Of a DNA stretch of 42,300 nucleotides, positions 23,964 through 32,115 are shown in pieces. Position numbers and translations under genes: made by a program. The notes beneath the pieces were generated by a model. That model was not told the origin of the DNA and searched no databases. It saw only the letters and a list, made by a program, of their open reading frames with translations. The DNA comes from Nautiliaceae bacterium (GTDB lineage: Bacteria > Campylobacterota > Campylobacteria > Campylobacterales > Nautiliaceae), in NCBI GenBank assembly GCA_027036005.1, contig JALVTJ010000056.1, positions 32,772-75,071 on the forward strand, read 5' to 3'. The stretch's first letter is position 1; the number at the start of each line of letters is the position of its first letter.

Positions 23964-24587
23964 ATGTTTAAACTTGCGATTTTTGATTTTGATTCGACTT
24001 TAATGGATGGGGAAACAATAGATTTTTTAGCCGAACCTCTCGGACTTAAAGATAAAGTAGCCGCTATTACCGAAATGGCAATGAGGGGTGAACTTGATTT
24101 TTTCGAAAGTTTAATAATGAGAGTTAAGCTTTTAGAAGGTCTCGAAGAAAAAAAAGTGAATGAAATATGTCATAATCTCCCTTTTATGCCGGGAGCTGAG
24201 GAGACGATAAAAACTCTTAAAAAAGAAAATTATAAAATTGCGGTTTTTAGCGGCGGATTTAAAAACGCTACTTCTTATGCAAAAGAAAAATTAGGCTTTG
24301 ATGCGGATTTTAGCAATATTTTGCATTCTAAAAACGGGCTATTAACGGGACTTGTAGGCGGAGAGATGATGTTTAATAATTCAAAAGGAGAAATGTTAAA
24401 AAGACTTCAAGCCGTTTTGAATATAGATAAAAAGAACACTTTGGTTGTGGGAGATGGGGCGAATGATTTGAGTATGTTTAAATATGCAGGAAAAAAGATA
24501 GCTTTTTGCGCAAAAGAAGTATTAAAAAAAGAAGCCGATTTTATAATAGAAGAAAAAGATCTTACAAAAGTTTTGGAATTTATATAA
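23964..24587 (+). CDS. serB: Phosphoserine phosphatase
   Basis: This 207-aa HAD-family enzyme releases serine from phosphoserine, the last step of serine synthesis. HAD motif I is DFDSTLMDGE (D8, D10), motif II VFSGGF, motif III a lysine in the NSKGEM region and motif IV GDGANDLSM. Glu in MDGETIDFLA suits the SerB cap domain. It lacks the N-terminal ACT domain of longer SerB proteins. A GGAGAAAA site precedes the ATG; the transaldolase gene follows after 9 bases. Confidence 0.93.
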   Translation: MFKLAIFDFDSTLMDGETIDFLAEPLGLKDKVAAITEMAMRGELDFFESLIMRVKLLEGLEEKKVNEICHNLPFMPGAEETIKTLKKENYKIAVFSGGFKNATSYAKEKLGFDADFSNILHSKNGLLTGLVGGEMMFNNSKGEMLKRLQAVLNIDKKNTLVVGDGANDLSMFKYAGKKIAFCAKEVLKKEADFIIEEKDLTKVLEFI

Positions 24588-24596
24588 GGAGATATA

Positions 24597-25535
24597 ATGA
24601 TTGGAATATGGGTTGATTATTTAGATAGAGAATTTTTGGATAATAATTTTAATAAGCTTGTAAATAGTGGTTTGGTAAACGGTTTGACAAGTAACCCGGC
24701 CATTTTTTCAAATGCTTTGAAAAAAGATATATATAAAAAAGATTTGGAAACATTAAAAGGAAAATCTTCAAAAGAAAAATATGAAAAGATGGCGATTAAA
24801 GATATTCAAAAAGCTTGTGATATTTTAAAACCTTTATATGACGAAGGTAATGATGGTTTTGCGAGTATAGAAATTGATCCGAGATTAATTGATGATGCAA
24901 AGGGAAGTATTGACGAAGCTTTGAGATTGTATGATATGATTGAAAGAGAAAATGTAATGATAAAAATCCCTGCGAATGAAGCCGGGTTTAAAGCAATGGA
25001 GGAACTTGCTAAAAGAGGAATCAATATAAATGCAACTTTGGTTTTTTCTCCAAATCAAGCAATGAAAGCGCTTGAAGCTATTAATAAGGGAAATGTCGAA
25101 GGAGTGATTTCCGTTTTTGTGAGTAGATTTGACAGAAAATTAAATCCTTTGCTTGAAAAACATAATTTGGCAAAAGACAGGGTAGGATTTTTTAATGCGA
25201 TAAAAATATATAATCAAATTCAAAACGCTAATATCCCTAATATAAGAACTTTATTCGCATCAACGGGGGTTAAACAGCAGTATTTACCGAAAGATTATTA
25301 TGTTCAAAATCTTTATTTGCCAAATTCCGTGTTAACATTGCCTCTTGATGTAATAGAGACGATAAAAGATAAAGAAATACAAGAGAGTTTTTTGTTTCAA
25401 ACAAAACATATAGATGCATTTTTTTCTTTTTTGACACCTTCTGGAATTAATTTGCAAAGGACATATCGGGAATTGTTTGATGAAGGAGTTAAAGCGTTTG
25501 AAGAAGCGTTTGAAAATATGTTAAATTCAATTTAA
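24597..25535 (+). CDS. tal: Transaldolase
   Basis: This 312-aa TIM-barrel enzyme moves a three-carbon unit between sugar phosphates in the non-oxidative pentose-phosphate pathway. It shows the N-terminal LTSNPAIFSNA motif, the Schiff-base lysine K123 in VMIKIPANEAG, the NATLVFSPNQA strand and SVFVSRFDRK. In an autotroph without the oxidative branch it would make ribose and erythrose phosphates. It sits between serB and pilT with gaps of 9 and 8 bases, so all three are probably co-transcribed. Confidence 0.94.
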   Translation: MIGIWVDYLDREFLDNNFNKLVNSGLVNGLTSNPAIFSNALKKDIYKKDLETLKGKSSKEKYEKMAIKDIQKACDILKPLYDEGNDGFASIEIDPRLIDDAKGSIDEALRLYDMIERENVMIKIPANEAGFKAMEELAKRGININATLVFSPNQAMKALEAINKGNVEGVISVFVSRFDRKLNPLLEKHNLAKDRVGFFNAIKIYNQIQNANIPNIRTLFASTGVKQQYLPKDYYVQNLYLPNSVLTLPLDVIETIKDKEIQESFLFQTKHIDAFFSFLTPSGINLQRTYRELFDEGVKAFEEAFENMLNSI

Positions 25536-25543
25536 GGATCAAA

Positions 25544-26671
25544 ATGATAAGAGAAGAGCTTAATAAATATTTAAGTGTTTTAATCAGTAAAGGTGGGAGC
25601 GATTTGCATATAAAAGCAGGCAACGGCATTAGAGCAAGAATACAAGGTGTTTTATATAAAATGGAATCTCCTCATTTGACAAGGGAGAGTGTAATTAACC
25701 TTTTAAAAGAACTTTTAAGAAGCAGGTTTGAAGAATTTGTCAAAAATAAAAATATAGATTTTTCATATAAACTTAATGAAAATTTTAGATTCAGAGCAAA
25801 TGCTTTTTTTCAAATTGACGGTCCTTCCGTTGTTTTCAGGGTTATTCCGATTGAAATTCCTACAATAGAAGAGCTAGGTTTTCCTAAAATAATTAAACAA
25901 ATAGCGAATGAAACGGAAAGAGGGCTTGTTTTAGTAACAGGGGTTACAGGAAGTGGGAAATCAACAACACTTGCGGCAATGATTAATGAAATTAATCATA
26001 AAAAAGCTAAGCATATTATTACAATAGAAGATCCGGTTGAATTTGTGCATAAAGACGATAAATGTTTAATTAATCAGAGAAATTTAGGAGAAGATACAAT
26101 CAGTTTTACAAGTGCCTTGCGTGCTGCTTTGAGAGAGGATCCGGATATTATTTTAGTAGGCGAAATGAGAGATAGAGAAACGATGGATATAGCTTTGCAT
26201 GCTGCGGAAACAGGGCATTTGGTTTTTTCTACATTGCATACGCTTGATGCCAAAGAAACATTGAATAGAGTAGTTGGAGTATTTCCTCCAGACGAACAAA
26301 ATAGGGTAAGATTGGTTTTAGGATCGGTTTTGGAAGGAATTATATCTCAAAGATTGGTTCCTACGGTTGAGGGGAAAAGAACGGCGGCAATGGAAATTAT
26401 GATAAAAACGCCAAGGATAAAAGAATTAATTTTAAAAAACAGGGATGCAGAAATTAAAGATGCCATTGAAGAGGGCAAAAAGGTATACGGAATACAAAGT
26501 TTCGATCAGCATCTTGTTGACTTGGTATTGAGCGGGAAAGTTTCGGAGGATGTCGCAAAAGAATATGCTACAAGCAGAGACGATTTTATTTTAAGACTTA
26601 AAAAAGAACAAATGAGAAGGGGTATAAAAATAGATCGTAACGATGAAACCATTTCATTGAAAAGAAGTTGA
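25544..26671 (+). CDS. pilT: Type IV pilus retraction ATPase PilT
   Basis: This 375-aa secretion-superfamily hexameric ATPase would pull pilin subunits back into the membrane. The N-terminal PAS-like domain covers about 1-105 (SKGGSDLHIKAG). Walker A GVTGSGKS is at 133-140, followed by an Asp box, Walker B in DPDIILVGEMRD and a His box HAAETGHLVFSTLHT. The C-terminal AIRNLIRE motif of model PilT is not seen in that exact form; IKTPRIKELIL is the nearest. It supports the view that the prepilins at 5424-6933 build a retractable pilus, although the genes are 19 kb apart. Confidence 0.92.
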   Translation: MIREELNKYLSVLISKGGSDLHIKAGNGIRARIQGVLYKMESPHLTRESVINLLKELLRSRFEEFVKNKNIDFSYKLNENFRFRANAFFQIDGPSVVFRVIPIEIPTIEELGFPKIIKQIANETERGLVLVTGVTGSGKSTTLAAMINEINHKKAKHIITIEDPVEFVHKDDKCLINQRNLGEDTISFTSALRAALREDPDIILVGEMRDRETMDIALHAAETGHLVFSTLHTLDAKETLNRVVGVFPPDEQNRVRLVLGSVLEGIISQRLVPTVEGKRTAAMEIMIKTPRIKELILKNRDAEIKDAIEEGKKVYGIQSFDQHLVDLVLSGKVSEDVAKEYATSRDDFILRLKKEQMRRGIKIDRNDETISLKRS

Positions 26672-26678
26672 ATTTTTT

Positions 26679-26695
26679 TATAATTTGGTTATAAT
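26679..26695 (+). promoter_or_regulatory. Tandem -10 elements before rplY
   Basis: TATAAT occurs twice, at 26679-26684 and 26690-26695, 11 bases apart, upstream of an AAGGAG site and ATG 26725. Either could serve the rplY-pth transcript; both give short leaders. Confidence 0.5.
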
Positions 26696-26724
26696 TTCAG
26701 TTCAATTTAAATTAAGGAGTTATT

Positions 26725-27261
26725 ATGTTACAAGGAATTATCAGAGAGAGTACCTCAAAAGCCGAAACAAAAAAGCTTAGAAGGGATGGTTATCTGATTG
26801 CAAACATTTATGGTAAAAATCAAGAGAACATAAATGCCGCATTCAAAAAAAACGATTTTATCAAATATATGAGAAACAAAGAACATTTAATTTTTCCCGT
26901 AAAGCTTGGGGAGAAGGAATTAAAAGTAGTTGTTCAGGAATATCAGAAAGATCCCGTAAAAAGTGATATATTACATGTGGATTTATTAATAGCGCAAGAT
27001 GGCATAAAACAATATTTTTATGTTCCTATTAAAGTCAAAGGAACACCAAAAGGACTTAAAAACAAGGGTGTTTTAATTTTTCATAGAAGAAGAATCAAAG
27101 TAAAAGCTGCACCTGAAAATTTACCTGATTTTTTTGAACTTGATGTGAGTGATCTGGATGTTGGAGATAATATTTTAATAAGAGATATTCAAATGCCTGA
27201 TGGAGTTGAATGTTATTTAAATCCTTCAATTCCGGTGGTCGGTGTTATTAAAGCCAAATAA
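26725..27261 (+). CDS. rplY: Large ribosomal subunit protein bL25 (CTC type)
   Basis: bL25 binds 5S rRNA. This 178-aa protein is the long two-domain form, with the N-terminal L25 domain ([30 protein letters not shown]) and a C-terminal TL5-like beta domain ([28 protein letters not shown]). Pairing with pth next door is common across bacteria. An AAGGAG site precedes the ATG. Confidence 0.95.
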   Translation: MLQGIIRESTSKAETKKLRRDGYLIANIYGKNQENINAAFKKNDFIKYMRNKEHLIFPVKLGEKELKVVVQEYQKDPVKSDILHVDLLIAQDGIKQYFYVPIKVKGTPKGLKNKGVLIFHRRRIKVKAAPENLPDFFELDVSDLDVGDNILIRDIQMPDGVECYLNPSIPVVGVIKAK

Positions 27262-27265
27262 TTTC

Positions 27266-27279
27266 TTCCCTTCGGGGAA
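27266..27279 (+). promoter_or_regulatory. UUCG-tetraloop hairpin between rplY and pth
   Basis: TTCCC-TTCG-GGGAA forms a compact 5-bp stem with the very stable UUCG loop, 5 bases after the rplY stop. No T run follows on the plus strand, so it is more likely an mRNA stability or processing element, or a weak attenuator, than a full terminator. Confidence 0.5.
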
Positions 27280-27286
27280 AATAAAA

Positions 27287-27315
27287 ATGAAAAGTAAAAA
27301 GTGAAAAGTGAAAAA
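27287..27315 (+). repeat. GAAAAGTGAAAA-type repeat at the pth start
   Basis: ATGAAAAGTAAAAAGTGAAA and the following AGTGAAAAA repeat a 7-base GTGAAAA-like unit about three to four times. Related A-rich units occur in frame in priA and thiL. It covers the place where the pth ribosome-binding site should be. Confidence 0.55.
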
Positions 27316-27849
27316 TTGATTGTAGGGCTCGGAAATCCTGGAAAAAAATATTTAAAAAACAGGCATAATGCCGGATTTTTGGCACTTGATTTTTTAATAG
27401 ATAAATTTAACGCTTCTAAAATTTCTTCCAAATTCAAAGGCGAATTATTTAAATCGGATAATTATTTTTTTTTAAAACCTTTAACATATATGAATTTAAG
27501 CGGTGAGAGTGTTTTATCGGTAAAAAATTTTTATAAAATCAATAATGATAATATCATTGTAATTCATGATGATATCGATTTAAAACTCGGTGCTTTGAGA
27601 TTCAAAAAAGGCGGAAGCAGCGGGGGGCATAATGGATTGAAATCTATTGATAACCTGATAGGAAACGATTATTACAGGATTAGAATAGGAATTGGAAGAC
27701 CCGAAAGAAAAGAAGATGTTATAAATTATGTATTAAATGATTTTGATGAAAAAGAGATGCAATGTGTAGAAAAAACATTTGAAAATATATATAAAGCTAT
27801 TTTGGATATCGAAAATGCAAATTCAAAATATTCAAAAAAAGAGTGTTAA
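27301..27849 (+). CDS. pth: Peptidyl-tRNA hydrolase
   Basis: Pth recycles tRNA from stalled peptidyl-tRNA. The ~180-aa protein has LIVGLGNPGKKY, the catalytic His in RHNAGF (H22), the catalytic Asp in VIHDDIDLKLG, and GGSSGGHNGLKSI. The start is uncertain. GTG 27301 adds KSEK, encoded by the repeat, before the conserved LIVGLGNPG. TTG 27316 would begin exactly at the family core. Neither has a Shine-Dalgarno, because the A-rich repeat occupies that place. The lptG-like gene begins at the base after the stop. Confidence 0.93.
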   Translation: MKSEKLIVGLGNPGKKYLKNRHNAGFLALDFLIDKFNASKISSKFKGELFKSDNYFFLKPLTYMNLSGESVLSVKNFYKINNDNIIVIHDDIDLKLGALRFKKGGSSGGHNGLKSIDNLIGNDYYRIRIGIGRPERKEDVINYVLNDFDEKEMQCVEKTFENIYKAILDIENANSKYSKKEC

Positions 27850-28866
27850 TTGTATTTTATTTATATTTCAAAAAAATTTTTGAAAAATTTTTTAATTGTT
27901 TTTGTTTCGTTTATTATTTTATATACGATTATCGATATAATGTTTAATGTTTCCGATTTGCCTTCTTCTTCAAATTTGTTTATTTTATATCTGTTTTATG
28001 TTGCTTTGTATTCAATGTTTTTATTATATCCTCTCTCGATTGTATTTGCTTTTTTATTAACATTACAAGGTTTAATAAAATTTAATGAATTTGTCAGTTT
28101 TTATTCTTTGGGATTTTCTCCTAAGAAGTTATTGAAACCTTTTTTATATTTTAGTTTTTTTTTAATTTTTATTATGTTTTTACTTCAAAGTGGAAAATTG
28201 GCTTATTCAAGAGAGTATGCCATTGCAATAAAAAATGCGAATAAATTAACCACTCAAAATTTGTTTTTAAAATATAATAATAAAATAATTTATATACAAG
28301 AGTTAAATCCCATATTAAAAACCGCAAATAATATAAATGTATTTTATATAAAAAATAATAAAATAATTAAAAAATTAACCTCTAAAAAAGCTTTTTTCAA
28401 AAACGATGTTTGGTTTTCCCAAAACGCTGAAATTACATTTATCACTGATAATAAGTGGTTAACAAAACATAAACGTCTTTTTTTTCTTAAAAACTTCAAA
28501 CCAAAAATACTTTCCAATTTGCAAAAATTAAGAAATATCTCTTTTTATGACGCATATCTTACAATCAGGTATTTTAAAAATATAAATCTTAATAAAATTC
28601 TTTCAATTGTATTTTTTAAAATTTTTACACCGCTTAGTATTTTACTTTTGATGATTTATATTTTTTTTAGTGCTCCAATTCATATTAGAATTTCAAACAT
28701 TGCTTTTTTTATGTTGAAATCAATTTCTTTTTCTGTTCTTTTATGGGGATTTATGCTTATTTTATATAAATTTGCAAAACAGGGAACTCTCCCTTTTTGG
28801 AGTCTTTCGGTTCCTTTTTTATTTTTGATTATTCTCGATATTTATTCATTAAGGAGAAATTCATGA
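27850..28866 (+). CDS. LptF/LptG family lipopolysaccharide export permease
   Basis: This 338-aa inner-membrane protein has three N-terminal helices (around 10-30, 45-70 and 90-112), a periplasmic beta-jellyroll-like middle, and three C-terminal helices (from about 255). That is the layout of LptF and LptG, which with LptB pull LPS out of the inner membrane. It is likely the LptG-like member of the pair, but the two are hard to tell apart without alignment. The start is TTG, immediately after the pth TAA; the next in-frame ATG would remove the first membrane helix. It overlaps lysA by ATGA. Confidence 0.82.
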   Translation: MYFIYISKKFLKNFLIVFVSFIILYTIIDIMFNVSDLPSSSNLFILYLFYVALYSMFLLYPLSIVFAFLLTLQGLIKFNEFVSFYSLGFSPKKLLKPFLYFSFFLIFIMFLLQSGKLAYSREYAIAIKNANKLTTQNLFLKYNNKIIYIQELNPILKTANNINVFYIKNNKIIKKLTSKKAFFKNDVWFSQNAEITFITDNKWLTKHKRLFFLKNFKPKILSNLQKLRNISFYDAYLTIRYFKNINLNKILSIVFFKIFTPLSILLLMIYIFFSAPIHIRISNIAFFMLKSISFSVLLWGFMLILYKFAKQGTLPFWSLSVPFLFLIILDIYSLRRNS

Positions 28867-30071
28867 ATTTTGATAAACTTGCTTTAAAATATGGAACACC
28901 TTTATATGTTTATGATTTCGATTATTTTAAAAACAGGTTTAAAAAGCTCAAAAAAGCCTTCAAAGCCAGAAAAAGCATCATTGCGTATGCCGTTAAGGCT
29001 AATTCAAATCTTTCGGTTATTAAGCATTTTTCACTTCTTGGAAGCGGAGCCGATTGCGTAAGCATTGGTGAAGTGAAAAGAGCGCTTTTGGCAGGGGTTG
29101 ATAAATATAAAATAATTTTCAGCGGAGTAGGCAAAAGGGATGACGAAATAAAAGAAGCTCTAAGTAAAGATATTTTGATGATAAATGTAGAAAGTGAAGC
29201 GGAACTTGCAAAAATTGCCGAAATTGCAAAAAAAATCGGCAAAATTGCAAGAATAAGCATAAGAGTTAATCCTAATATAGATCCAAAAACACATCCTTAT
29301 ATTTCAACAGGCCTTCACGAAAATAAATTTGGAGTAGATATAGAGACGGCTAAAAAAATGTATATTTTTGCCAAAAAAAGCGATTTTTTAAACCCAATCG
29401 GAATTCATTTTCATATAGGCAGTCAATTGACACAACTTGAACCTATAAGGGAAGCGAGTGCGATTGTTGCGGATTTGGTTAGAAGTTTAAAATCCATAAA
29501 TATAGATATCAAATTTTTTGATGTAGGTGGAGGGCTTGGTATCAGATATAAAGAGGAAAAATTAATAGAACCTTACGATTATGCACAGGCTATATTAAGC
29601 ACTTTAAGCGGACTTGACGTTACTATAATATGTGAGCCGGGAAGGTTTTTGGTAGGAAACGGAGGATATTTTATAACAAAAGTTCTGTATGAAAAGGTAA
29701 ATGGGGACAAAAGGTTTATTATTGTAGATGGAGCAATGAACGATTTAATAAGAATTAGTTTATATAAAGCTTATCACAAAATCGAAGTTTTAAGCTCGGT
29801 TGAAAATGCGGAAATTTCAAAAGCCAATATAGTGGGACCCGTGTGTGAGAGCGGAGATTTTTTTGCAAAAAATATAAAAGCACCTAAAACAAATCCTGGG
29901 GATTTGATTGTTATTCATTCTGCGGGAGCTTACGGATTTTCTATGAGCAGTAATTACAATACAAGAGAAAGAGCCGCCGAAGTAGCCGTTGAAAACGGTG
30001 TGGATAGGCTTATTAGAAGAAGAGAAACATTTGAAGATTTAATAAGTTGCGAGATTGATTATCTTGTATGA
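28863..30071 (+). CDS. lysA: Diaminopimelate decarboxylase
   Basis: This 402-aa fold-III PLP enzyme makes lysine from meso-diaminopimelate. The PLP lysine is K45 in YAVKANSN. HFHIGSQ, the phosphate-loop DVGGGLG, CEPGRFLVG and the active-site cysteine in GPVCESGDFF are all present. An AAGGAGAAATTC site precedes ATG 28863, which overlaps the lptG-like stop. It is coupled by ATGA to the HAD gene that follows. Confidence 0.95.
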   Translation: MNFDKLALKYGTPLYVYDFDYFKNRFKKLKKAFKARKSIIAYAVKANSNLSVIKHFSLLGSGADCVSIGEVKRALLAGVDKYKIIFSGVGKRDDEIKEALSKDILMINVESEAELAKIAEIAKKIGKIARISIRVNPNIDPKTHPYISTGLHENKFGVDIETAKKMYIFAKKSDFLNPIGIHFHIGSQLTQLEPIREASAIVADLVRSLKSINIDIKFFDVGGGLGIRYKEEKLIEPYDYAQAILSTLSGLDVTIICEPGRFLVGNGGYFITKVLYEKVNGDKRFIIVDGAMNDLIRISLYKAYHKIEVLSSVENAEISKANIVGPVCESGDFFAKNIKAPKTNPGDLIVIHSAGAYGFSMSSNYNTRERAAEVAVENGVDRLIRRRETFEDLISCEIDYLV

Positions 30072-30826
30072 GAGCGTTTTTTATTGATATTCAAGGAACG
30101 TTGATAGATGATAAGAATTTTTTACCTTTACCGGGTGCTAAGGAATTTTTGAAATATTTAAACGGACAAAAAATTCCTTTTGTTCTTGTTACAAACAATT
30201 CCAAAAGAAATTCGAAAGATTTTATAGCATACCTTCAAAAATTGGGATTTGAATTTAACGAAAGCAACTATATAGACCCTTTAATGATTATGAAAAACGA
30301 ACTTAAAAATCTTTCTTTAAAACCTTATGGTAATGATAATTTTATTAGAATAATTTCTGAAAATTTTAATATTTCCAACAAACCTGATGCTTTGATACTT
30401 GGAATTAAGATATATAAACCGAACGAAATATCGGAAATTATAGAATATCTTTTGCAAGGCGTGAAACTTTATGGAATGCATAAAACGTCTCTTTATGTAA
30501 AAAATAATAAACGTTATCCGGGACTTGGAGCAATTCTTGAAATGTTAAAATATGCAACAGGAAGAGAATATGAAATTTTCGGAAAACCGAGTTTGATGTT
30601 TTTTGAAGCTGCAAAAAAGAAAATCTCTCGAAATTTTGATAAAATTACCATTATAAGCGATGATTTATACGCAGATTTGCTTCCGGCAAAGAAACTCGGA
30701 ATGAGAGGTGTTTTGGTTTTAAGCGGGAAAATAAAAAGTGAGAAAGAGATTAGTAAAAAACCAGATGAAATATATAAGAATTTAGGGGAATATTTAAAAA
30801 AGGTTGTAGAGGTTGATAAAGGTTAG
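30068..30826 (+). CDS. HAD-superfamily (NagD-like) hydrolase with a motif I variant
   Basis: This 252-aa HAD protein has a type-II cap arrangement like NagD. Motif I reads FIDIQGTL: the nucleophile D7 is present, but the second Asp (acid/base) is Gln9. Motif II is VTNNSKR, motif III includes the lysine of FGKPS, and motif IV is IISDDLYADL. The substrate is unknown; the neighbours make lysine and phenylalanine. A homologue in the same place is present in Campylobacter jejuni as I recall. The last residues (KKVVEVDKG) and the stop are encoded by the GGTTAGTAGA repeat array. Loss of the second Asp suggests slow or altered phosphatase chemistry. Confidence 0.82.
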   Translation: MRAFFIDIQGTLIDDKNFLPLPGAKEFLKYLNGQKIPFVLVTNNSKRNSKDFIAYLQKLGFEFNESNYIDPLMIMKNELKNLSLKPYGNDNFIRIISENFNISNKPDALILGIKIYKPNEISEIIEYLLQGVKLYGMHKTSLYVKNNKRYPGLGAILEMLKYATGREYEIFGKPSLMFFEAAKKKISRNFDKITIISDDLYADLLPAKKLGMRGVLVLSGKIKSEKEISKKPDEIYKNLGEYLKKVVEVDKG

Positions 30827-30943
30827 TAGAGGTTAATAAAGGTTAGTAGAGGTTAGTAGAGGTTAGTAGAGGTTAGTAGAATTTAATATCTTTATAACTT
30901 CTAATACCTCTAATACCTTTAATACTTCTACAACCTTTAATAC
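30799..30943. repeat. Decamer/nonamer array forming a large imperfect inverted repeat
   Basis: The left arm (30802-30880) is a decamer array: GGTTGTAGA, GGTTGATAAA, GGTTAGTAGA, GGTTAATAAA, then GGTTAGTAGA four times. The right arm (30898-30943) is the TAATACCTC nonamer family seen at 20651-20710. The arms are related in inverted sense: AAAGGTTGTAGA (30799-30810) is the exact reverse complement of TCTACAACCTTT (30927-30938). The left arm overlaps the last nine codons and stop of the HAD gene. No gene is seen between the HAD gene and pheA. Confidence 0.88.
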
Positions 30944-30968
30944 AATTACTAAATATGGAGAATTGGGG

Positions 30969-32036
30969 ATGGAAAGTAAATTAGAAAAACTTAGAAAAGA
31001 AATAGATAAATTAGATAATGATATTTTAAAGCTTTTAAATAAAAGAATGGAAATAGTAAAAAAAGTGGGTGAACTTAAAAATAATCTAAATGCTCCTATT
31101 TACAGACCTGAGAGGGAAAAAGAGATTATCGAAAGATTGGTTGAAATATCAAACAAACAAAACGGAATACTTAATAAAGATGAAATTGAAGCGGTGTTTT
31201 TGGAAATTTTTGCTATAAGTCGGGCACTTGAAAGAAAAGAGAGAATAGCTTTTTTAGGTCCAATCGGGACATATACGCATCAAGCGGCCGAATTTAAATT
31301 CGGAGCAAATGCAAAATATCTGCCTCTTTTGAATATAGAGGCTGTTTTTAAAGCCATTGCCAATAAAGAAGCAAAATACGGAGTTGTCCCGATTGAAAAT
31401 AATACCGAAGGGGTAGTCGGTATAACTCTTGATTCTTTAAAAAAATACGGGGTAAAAATAGTGTCGGAAATTTGTCTTGATATTCATCACTCTTTTGCTT
31501 CTTTGCAAGATGACATAACAAAAATAAAAAGAATATATTCGCATCCGCAAGGGTATAATCAATGTCTTAATTTTTTGGAAACACATAATCTTTTGGATGT
31601 TGAGTTTATACCCACCGAATCTACGGCAAGAGCGGCCGAGCTTGCCGGTAAAGATGAATTTTCAGGGGCAATATGCTCTAAAATCGCCGCCAAAATAAAT
31701 AATGTGCCTTTGTTGTTTGAAAAAATAGAAGATAATTTGGCAAATAGAACAAGATTTATTATTATCAGCGATTTTAAAACTAATTGTTCTGGAAAAGATA
31801 AAACAAGTGTAATTGCCAAAACATCTCATAAAACAGGGGCACTTTTTGAGTTGCTTAAAAATTTCAAAGAAAAAAACATAAATCTTTTAAAAATTGAGAG
31901 CAGACCTAATAAGGACGATACATTTAATACATGGTTTTATATAGATTTCGAAGGTCATATCGATGAAGAAAAAGTTAAAAATATAATCGAAAAAGAACAA
32001 ATGATATGGCTTGGAAGTTATCTTAGGGAATGTTGA
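30969..32036 (+). CDS. pheA: Bifunctional chorismate mutase/prephenate dehydratase (P-protein)
   Basis: This 355-aa enzyme turns chorismate into phenylpyruvate. The N-terminal chorismate mutase (about 1-85) has the helical pattern LRKEIDKLDNDILKLLNKRM. The dehydratase domain follows (FLGPIGTYTHQAA, PIENNTEGVV, with the Thr-Arg-Phe motif NRTRFIIIS). A C-terminal ACT domain has the phenylalanine-binding IESRP motif. ATG 30969 is preceded by GGAGAATTGGGG; the in-frame TTG at 30963 is less likely. Feedback inhibition by phenylalanine is expected from the intact ACT motif. Confidence 0.95.
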   Translation: MESKLEKLRKEIDKLDNDILKLLNKRMEIVKKVGELKNNLNAPIYRPEREKEIIERLVEISNKQNGILNKDEIEAVFLEIFAISRALERKERIAFLGPIGTYTHQAAEFKFGANAKYLPLLNIEAVFKAIANKEAKYGVVPIENNTEGVVGITLDSLKKYGVKIVSEICLDIHHSFASLQDDITKIKRIYSHPQGYNQCLNFLETHNLLDVEFIPTESTARAAELAGKDEFSGAICSKIAAKINNVPLLFEKIEDNLANRTRFIIISDFKTNCSGKDKTSVIAKTSHKTGALFELLKNFKEKNINLLKIESRPNKDDTFNTWFYIDFEGHIDEEKVKNIIEKEQMIWLGSYLREC

Positions 32037-32100
32037 AAATAGGGGGAAGAAAAAAAGAAGAAATGATGAATAATTATCAATATACCAATATACAAAAATA
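32036..32100. repeat. Purine block and CAATATACC repeat before hisC
   Basis: The short gap between pheA and hisC holds a purine-rich block (GGGGGAAGAAAAAAAGAAGA) and then TATCAATATACCAATATAC. The second part matches the CCAATATAC units at 20715-20745. No promoter is obvious. Confidence 0.5.
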
Positions 32101-32115
32101 AATGAAAGGTAATTA

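Noticed and set aside
20651-30943. CRISPR arrays
   Set aside because: The repeat units are 9-11 bases, head to tail without unique spacers of constant length, and no cas genes are present.
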